Positions 57,698 to 64,000 of a stretch of DNA of 64,000 bases are shown one piece after another; position 1 is the first letter of the stretch; each line of letters begins with the position of its first letter. Both the position numbers and the translations under genes were made by a program. Source of the stretch: Diadema setosum (Eukaryota > Echinodermata > Echinoidea > Diadematoida > Diadematidae); NCBI GenBank assembly GCA_033980235.1, contig CM067077.1:12193797-12257796 (forward strand), given 5' to 3'. The notes beneath the pieces are model-generated. The model saw only the letters and a program-made list of their open reading frames with translations. It was not told the origin of the DNA and searched no databases.

Positions 57698-58607
57698 TGT
57701 TTTGTGTTTGTGTGTTTTTTTTTTTTTGTGTGTGTGTGTGTGTTTTTTTTTTTTTTCAGTTTGTATACAGCTCATATTCATCGTTTTAGAATTTTTTTTT
57801 TACATTACCTTTACTGAAATATAGAAAGTTGAGATCAAATATACAATCTTATCTCTAAATCTCAGTTCTTGGGTTTTATATGGGTATTTTGTAAGGGAGT
57901 GGAGAGAAGATCTGAGTAAGTGAAAAAATTAGCCAGATGCATAGAAGTCAATGTGTATCATAAGAAAATGCAACATTCTTTACATTAAACATCTCATCTC
58001 AATCACTCAAAATTTAAGTCATATGTTAACTTGTATCCAATTCATGATGTTTGATCACTGCGCAAAGTTTGTAACAATGTGATCCAAGAATTTTTTAGTT
58101 GCCATTGTAGACTGTGTGAGGTAATTCTTGCTCTTACTCTGGAGAGAATGGATCATCTCTAATTCAGTATACCACTCTTTGTAGGTAGCAGAGAGTTTGT
58201 TTCGGTGTCAAAGAGCACTGCTCACCGACTTAGCCATTGTGGATTTTTGTCGCGAGAAGCGTACAACTCACGGTGGTGCGAGGATGGGTGTGGGCTGTGG
58301 GGATTGTAGCACGTAGTGATACTAAATCCGCTCCGATGGCAGTCTGCCTCTTTCGGGTCACAGAGTCACATTCTGTTTACGTGTGTCTGTCCATCATCCA
58401 ACATTATTTTTGGATTTGTGGAAGCATGCCATTAGACCATCAGTGTTTGGTTACATTTGTCCAACTTCCTTTCTCCATGTCGTCCCATTCATTCCACATC
58501 ATGAGTTTGACTCTTGTGTTCCCTCCAAATTCCCATGAGAATTCCACCATGTCGGTACTTGCAAGACTTTAGGATGGGCTTCAGATGTTTGAATGTTTAC
58601 GCTGCTT
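57698..58607. other. No gene; T and GT tracts
   Basis: T- and GT-runs at 57715-57757 and AT-rich DNA. A 111-codon plus frame (58237-58572) has no support. TTTGTAG|GTAGCA near 58185 is a poor recursive-site lookalike. Confidence 0.45.
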
Positions 58608-58790
58608 TTAAAGGACAAGTTTACCTTAATAAACATATGGAATGAGTGAATGCAGCAATATTTGTCAAATTCATGAAATTCTTTTTTATTTTTTTATTTA
58701 AAAAAATATTTTTGTAGAACACTCCAGTCAAAATTTGAGGAAAATCTGACAATCCATTCAAAAGTTTTTAATCACGCTTCATTACTTCTG
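58608..58790. mobile_element. TTAA element B, left half
   Basis: TTAAAGGACAAGTTTACCTT, GAATGCAGCAATATT and GACAATCCATTCAAAAGT match the left arm of the full copy. The right arm is absent. Confidence 0.7.
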
Positions 58791-59494
58791 CTGCCACTAG
58801 TAGGCTGATGCAAACATGCTAGACAAATTACAGACCTTACATTGGAACAAACTACTGGGAATAAAATCTTTCTGAATTTCAAGATTTATAGAGAGATAGA
58901 GACTTAAGAAAAAAAAAGATAAAAAATTTGCAAACCAAGGCATCGATATTATCTTTGTCTAGACAGGGTCGCAGTCATGGCATGCTTGTAGAGCCTGCTA
59001 AAGAAAATGATAGGAATTAAAATCATCCTGTAGTCACTAGGTGTGTGATAAATTCTTCAAGAGGTCGACAAGATGCGGAACAAGTACAATGTAGATATAA
59101 AGAGCAAAGCCAGTGGGTTTCCAAATTACGCCAAATTCTGTCCGAAGGACAGCTACTGACTAGACAACTAACAGTGGGCAGTAGTAGAAAATACGTTTCC
59201 ATTGGTTTTTCCATTCAATCGTCTCATATCCTTCTTTTCTTTTTCTTTTGTTTGTTTTCTTCTGCATTTTTCTGGGGGGGGGGGGGGGTATTTGGTAGGA
59301 ATTTAGGGTTCATGTACAAGGCCGAGCTTGTGGTAAACCCGTGTGTGGTGTCTGTTGCCCAGTAGGGAACTCAGATTAAGTGACTGAAACACAGCCAGCG
59401 ACTGGCGGACCGTGATGAAAACCACGCTACTATTATGTGCCGCAACATGCTGAGAGATGTGAGAACACCAGTCAAGTGGAGTTACATTAATGCC
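58791..59494. other. No supported gene
   Basis: A G-run at 59274-59288. Otherwise nothing recognised. Confidence 0.5.
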
Positions 59495-60061
59495 TTAAAG
59501 GACAAGTCCACCTTCATATACATGAGGATTGAGAGGATGCAGCAATATTAGTAGAACACATCAGTGAGAGTTTGAGGAAAATTGGACAATCCGTTCAAAA
59601 GTTATGAATTTTTAAAGTATCTGCACAGTCACTGCTGGATTAGGAGACTACTACAGTGTATGATGTCACATGCGTACAACGATATAACGAAAATAAAAAG
59701 AAAAGTTCACAAAACTTTACTTTTTGAATAAAGTGCACATTTCTTCAACTTGTTACTGACGTATATTAAGGGTAATATTATTCCCCCTGCCTTCGAAAGA
59801 GAGAAGTTGAGTGTTCTTTCGTTATGCGAGAAAAAAAGGAAATATGTTGAATTTTCTTTATTTTTTCTTTATATCGTTGTACTCATGTGACATCACAAGC
59901 CATAGTATTCCTCTCATCCAGTCATGACTGAGCAAAAACTTCAAAATTTCATAACTCTTGAACGGATTGTCCGATTTTCCTCAAACTCTCACTGATGTGT
60001 TCTACCAATATTGCTGCATACACTAAACCCACATGTCTGTGAAGGTGAACTTCTCCTTTAA
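59495..60061. mobile_element. TTAA element B, full foldback
   Basis: 567 bases bounded by TTAA. Starts TTAAAGGACAAGTCCACCTT and ends GAAGGTGAACTTCTCCTTTAA, with arms of well over 200 bases that pair (GACAATCCGTTCAAAAGTTA with its complement, GATGTCACATG with CATGTGACATC). Kolobok-like by its TTAA site and AGG terminus. It has no coding capacity. Confidence 0.85.
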
Positions 60062-60073
60062 AGATCTGTTTAG

Positions 60074-60105
60074 TTTTTTTTTTTTTTTTTTTTTGGGGGG
60101 GGGGG
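60074..60105. repeat. T21-G11 junction tract
   Basis: A 21-base T-run joined directly to an 11-base G-run, one of at least six such junctions in the window. Confidence 0.97.
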
Positions 60106-60776
60106 CAAAATAGAAGGAATAAAGAACTTCAAAGACCAATAAGCTTTCCATGCCCCTTATTGAGATTTATGATGAGTGTATTAATATGTAGGCACAATAT
60201 TTTGATCCCACACTCCCTGGAAAACTGAAATACACATATGTCTTTCACATCATGACAAAAATAATCTACATACCTCTTAAATTTGGGAAGTATTTTTGCT
60301 AACAGTGATGAATATAGCACATCAGTATCTTCCAGGTTGCTCTTTAGAACCTCCCGATTGTGGTGTCTGAGCGCTAGCAGATGTGTATTTGGCCAAACTC
60401 AACCAATCCTTTAAACCCTTTTGCCAGTCCTTTTACCCCTCAACTGTTTTATTTAACTATCGAAAGTACCCCTTCTGTTTTTCCCACTGAACCGCTGTGA
60501 AACTCTCCTGTCAGTACACTGTCGCATGCTGATATTTGTTTCACAATATCCTGTCAGTATTCAAATGTTTTATAAGATGTGAAATACATTGCTGTTACAG
60601 ATTTATTTTACCTTTATATATGTTTATGCCTATTGGTAGGTTTTCTTAGATTGTTTTCTTGAACTATTATATTGTATTGTTTTTCCCCCTTGTTCTTGTA
60701 TTTTTTCTCCCTCCAGTAATTGTGGGTCCACCTCTATAATCCCTATCACTTCCTCATAATTGCAATGTTAGTGATC

Positions 60777-60812
<36 letters not shown>

Positions 60813-61368
60813 GGGGGGGGGGTATCACATAATTTCATTCTCAAATAGGCTTTTGATCCCTTTTCAGGAATACAACTGTAGTTCTACCCCGGTATGAGTA
60901 ATAAACGTGGGATTGAATGTAATCAGACAAAATTTTGTAGTGCACTTTTTTTTTTCTTTTTTGAGAGAGAGCTACAATTGTACCTCCTTTACTTGGCACC
61001 AAGGCCTTCATGCTCAGTTCTATGAGGATGACTCACTCGTGATATCTACCAGTCTGTGGAATGACCAAGAAATGAAAGCTGATCTTGTGCAGAACTCTTA
61101 ATCAGAGAGGAGAGCGGCTGTAGACTTTTTGTTAACATTCACCAAGGTAAATCTTTGAGGAATTATTAGGAAAAACTGAGAAGACAATTAAAAGCTAGAT
61201 GAAATAGAAAGTAAGATGAGGCAGGGAAAAATCAAATGAAAAAGAAGAATGAGTCATCAAAGAGAAAAAAATAAAACACTGAAGAATCACTGTAAAGGAA
61301 GGAAAGGAGAATTAAGGCTGCATTCATCATCTTTCCCATGCGTGAAACGCATTTCAATACTGTATAAG
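60106..61368. other. No gene; GT repeat and weak recursive-site lookalike
   Basis: A GT microsatellite joined to a G-run (60780-60820). At 61146/61147 a modest pyrimidine stretch and CCAAG abut GTAAAT, a much weaker version of the recursive sites at 23631 and 44675. Confidence 0.4.
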
Positions 61369-61950
61369 CTGTTATTTTCGGGTACAGATATTTTCGTGAA
61401 TTAGGAAGTCACAGACATTTTCATGAGATGTATTCGCGAATCGACACGGAAGCTATAACAAATGCATCCTGGTACAATAGCGTTTGGCAACATTTTCGCA
61501 TGTTATTAAAGGGACTGTACAGTACTGGTTGAGGTGGGAATTCATGTTTTTGAACATTCCTAAGTGAGATAATGAAAAGCCTCTTATGAAATATGAAAGA
61601 GCATGTAATTTTAAGAAGGATTCAATGTTTATTTGATGAAAATTGGTTTTCAAATTGCCGAGATATCCAAAAAAGTGCTAATAATAAAAGGCGACATGCC
61701 ACAACTTTATTAGGATCTCTTTGTTTCACCTTGTTTTTGGATATCTCAGCCATTTCAACACCGATTTTCATCAAATAAACTTTTGATACCCCTTAGAACT
61801 GCATGCTCTTTGACATCTCTTAAAGTGGTTTCTGAATATCTCGCAAAACGTTAAAAGCTAAATCCTCACCTCGACCAGAACTGTACACACCCTTTAAATT
61901 CGCAATCCAATAGTGATTCGTGAAATTCGCGAAAATTAAACCCTTACAGC
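61369..61950. mobile_element. Element E, copy 2, interrupted
   Basis: Left part 61369-61509 (ACTGTATAAGCTGTTATTTT) and right part 61894-61950 (ATTCGCGAAAATTAAACCC nearby) match the uninterrupted copy at 24368. Element D is inserted between them at TTAA. Confidence 0.8.
61506..61897. mobile_element. TTAA element D, copy 3, nested in E
   Basis: 392 bases from TTAAAGGGACTGTACAGTAC to CTGTACACACCCTTTAA. Ten-base terminal inverted repeats (GGGACTGTAC region) and arms with GATGAAAATTGG and GATTTTCATCAAATAA. The intact E copy has a single TTAA at this point, so the TTAA on both sides is the target duplication. Confidence 0.9.
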
Positions 61951-64000
61951 TAGTTCCCACTATCAAAACATGTTTTCAAAGGCCTTTTGGATAACGTTTC
62001 TCGAGTTGTTGCGTTTATCATCTTTATCGTGAGTCGAGTGGAAGGCCTTGTCACTGCACAGCTTCATTGCGCTGTTTGACCCGAGGAGCAGAGATGTGTT
62101 GGTGGCAGTCAGTGGTCTTGTAGGCAAGGGCAGACCCGAGCTACAAACGCTTTTTAGAATGACTTTGTGTTTATCATCTCCACAGAATCGCATTTCTGGC
62201 TCCAACGCGTATCGCATGTTTATCGGCGTTTCAGAAAGGTGTTTCTATCCCCATGACGAAAAGAGCTTGCGTTTATTATCGACCCAAATCTCCTTGAAAG
62301 TTGTTTGGAGACATTAATTCTACATCCAGGAAGTGAGTTGATATAAGATGCACCCTTAAGAGACACAGGGAGATGAGTAAAATGGGAAACTGGAATGTAG
62401 ACGGTCAACATCGCACATCATTAACACCTTAAAAACACCATCATTCTAGTCATGTAGGAATACTCACCAGTCACATTTATTTGTGTGTGGTGTTTGTGAT
62501 TAGAGAGAGAGAGCCATGCAAAATTTTGACAAGCTGGGAAATACACATGTTGTATGTCAATATTCGTGGGGAAAGATTGATTACAATAACAACATGGAGT
62601 AATCCATGAATGTCATTATGAGCCACTGGTAAACAGCACATTCTTACACTCATTCATACTTGTCATTTCTATCAGTGACATGGGAACGGGGTGTCGTGAG
62701 TAAACATTTAACAACTGCATCAACTCCAAATTCAGTTTAAAGGCATTGTTTAAAATCAACATTTCCATTTTGAAAAATCTAAGCTACAATATTCATGGCC
62801 CTACATGCTACCAGTATTACAGATATTAAATCAAGATCAGAATAGATAAAGATGGTATGATTGATAAATGTAAGTTTACATGAATAATATAGATAAAGTA
62901 CAATAAATAGGATTTGATAAGTTCAGATAGGAAATTGAATGTTACAGGGTTGAAATGGAAAAAAAAAATGCTTTACAGTAGGTGATGGATTGAATTATCC
63001 ATTCCCAATTTTTGCTATGCATAGTCAAGTCCTGGCTAGAAAAATGTGGAACATACACTGCTAAAGCAGGTAACATCAAAGGTCTTGATGACAGCTAGAT
63101 ACTCCATGTAAAACCATCTAATGTCTTAAAGGCATAATTTACCATTTGCAGATGAAGCAAAAACCCAGCATTAGTGCTTTAAAATAGTTCTAAAATGTGA
63201 TTTAGGGATAGAATAAACCTACTGTAAAAATTTGAATCGGTAAAATCGATGTTAAGTATTATTGAATATACAAAATGTGAGCAATAGTTCTAATTAAAAT
63301 GTTTCCAGACTAAACCATCTACAGTTACTGTTTATTGAGAAAATTTCAGATATCTCCTTGTATTTTAGGCATTATTGTGAAAATTTTGTATGATAGAATA
63401 TTTTGTGGTACAACAGACCTGCACATATGCATTAAGTATCATATCTTGAAATTTTGTTAAATCACTGTTCCGAAAAGAAAACAATGTGCTATTATTAAAA
63501 TAGACTGTTAAAGTGGAGGGAGGGTGGGATGAAAGAGAGAGAGAGGAAAAAAAAAAGAAAAGATAAAAGCCTTTGAGCATGAGCTCTACATGTTCAATGG
63601 TTGCAGAGTAAAGATGTACAGTAGGTCTTAGCCAGACAGCAAACAAAGCCAAGGTCATCCCTATCCTGATTGGCTGGAGCTGAGCAAACACGCCTCCCAG
63701 AGTGTATCAAAGTTTTAGATTGTAGAGTCAGGCCCTAATGCCTTGTGCAAGTATTGGATAAGCCACTTGAGGTGATGTGGCTACCTGTTCTCACCCCCCC
63801 CCCCCCCCCCCCCAACACACACACTTTTTTTTTCTTGTGAAGGAACATTTTTTTTTTTATTCTTCTTAACTCCATTTGATTGATAGGCATGACCTGACGC
63901 ACATGATATACTTGTTTTTTTACATGAAAAATGTGTAGATTTCAAGTACTTATGTTGTGTAGCTGTACCACATATTGTAGATTTTATTGCTGTTCTATTG
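61951..64000. other. No supported gene
   Basis: A moderately GC-rich block (62030-62290) is open on both strands (plus: ALFDPRSRDVLVAVSGLVGK; minus: FCGDDKHKVILKSVCSSG) with no splice pairing. The rest is AT-rich, with a GA tract (63535-63560) and a C-run (63794-63813). Confidence 0.4.

Overview
The window reads as nuclear DNA from an animal: AT-rich, with no bacterial-style gene packing. It is crowded with microsatellites, homopolymer runs and short inverted-repeat DNA transposons, and no long open frame resembles a known protein. The repeat repertoire suggests an echinoderm, probably a sea urchin or a relative. It includes several TTAA-targeting MITE families, a GTCCCCGCC foldback carrying CCGT and TGACC arrays, and short elements rich in TTCGCGAA. 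That assignment rests on remembered repeat styles and was not tested; another marine invertebrate is possible.

No complete gene can be modelled and no protein family was recognised. The best coding evidence is small exons with good splice sites. On the minus strand at 5.0-7.6 kb there are two phase-compatible exons, the second ending in a stop. On the plus strand at 9.6-10.7 kb there are two phase-compatible exons, the first encoding what looks like a signal peptide. A minus-strand terminal exon lies at 30.3-30.4 kb. Weaker candidates lie at 0.2, 27.3, 33.2 and 36.3 kb.

Most of the remainder (about 11-64 kb) behaves like one or more very long introns or intergenic DNA. Two plus-strand sites, near 23.63 kb and 44.68 kb, have a long pyrimidine tract ending in CAG directly abutted to GTAAG, with a second donor 79 and 49 bases further on. 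This is the architecture of recursive-splicing (ratchet) sites with RS-exons, and it is the most interesting signal in the window.

Repeats by region: 3-9 kb, a perfect 26-bp hairpin, a 110-bp tandem repeat and a repeat pair in opposite orientations; 9.7 and 19.1 kb, two copies of a palindrome-rich 0.58-kb element; 12 kb, two elements sharing one TTAA; 14-15 kb, a foldback with a 158-bp satellite carrying perfect DR1 nuclear-receptor sites, followed by a CRE/NRF1-like cluster; 21.6 kb, a long ACT microsatellite; 23.8-25.8 kb, a 2-kb imperfect palindrome; 34-37 kb, a cluster of TTAA hairpins; 37.5 kb, a foldback; 38.5 and 50.4 kb, an opposite-orientation pair; 59-62 kb, TTAA elements including a clear nested insertion.
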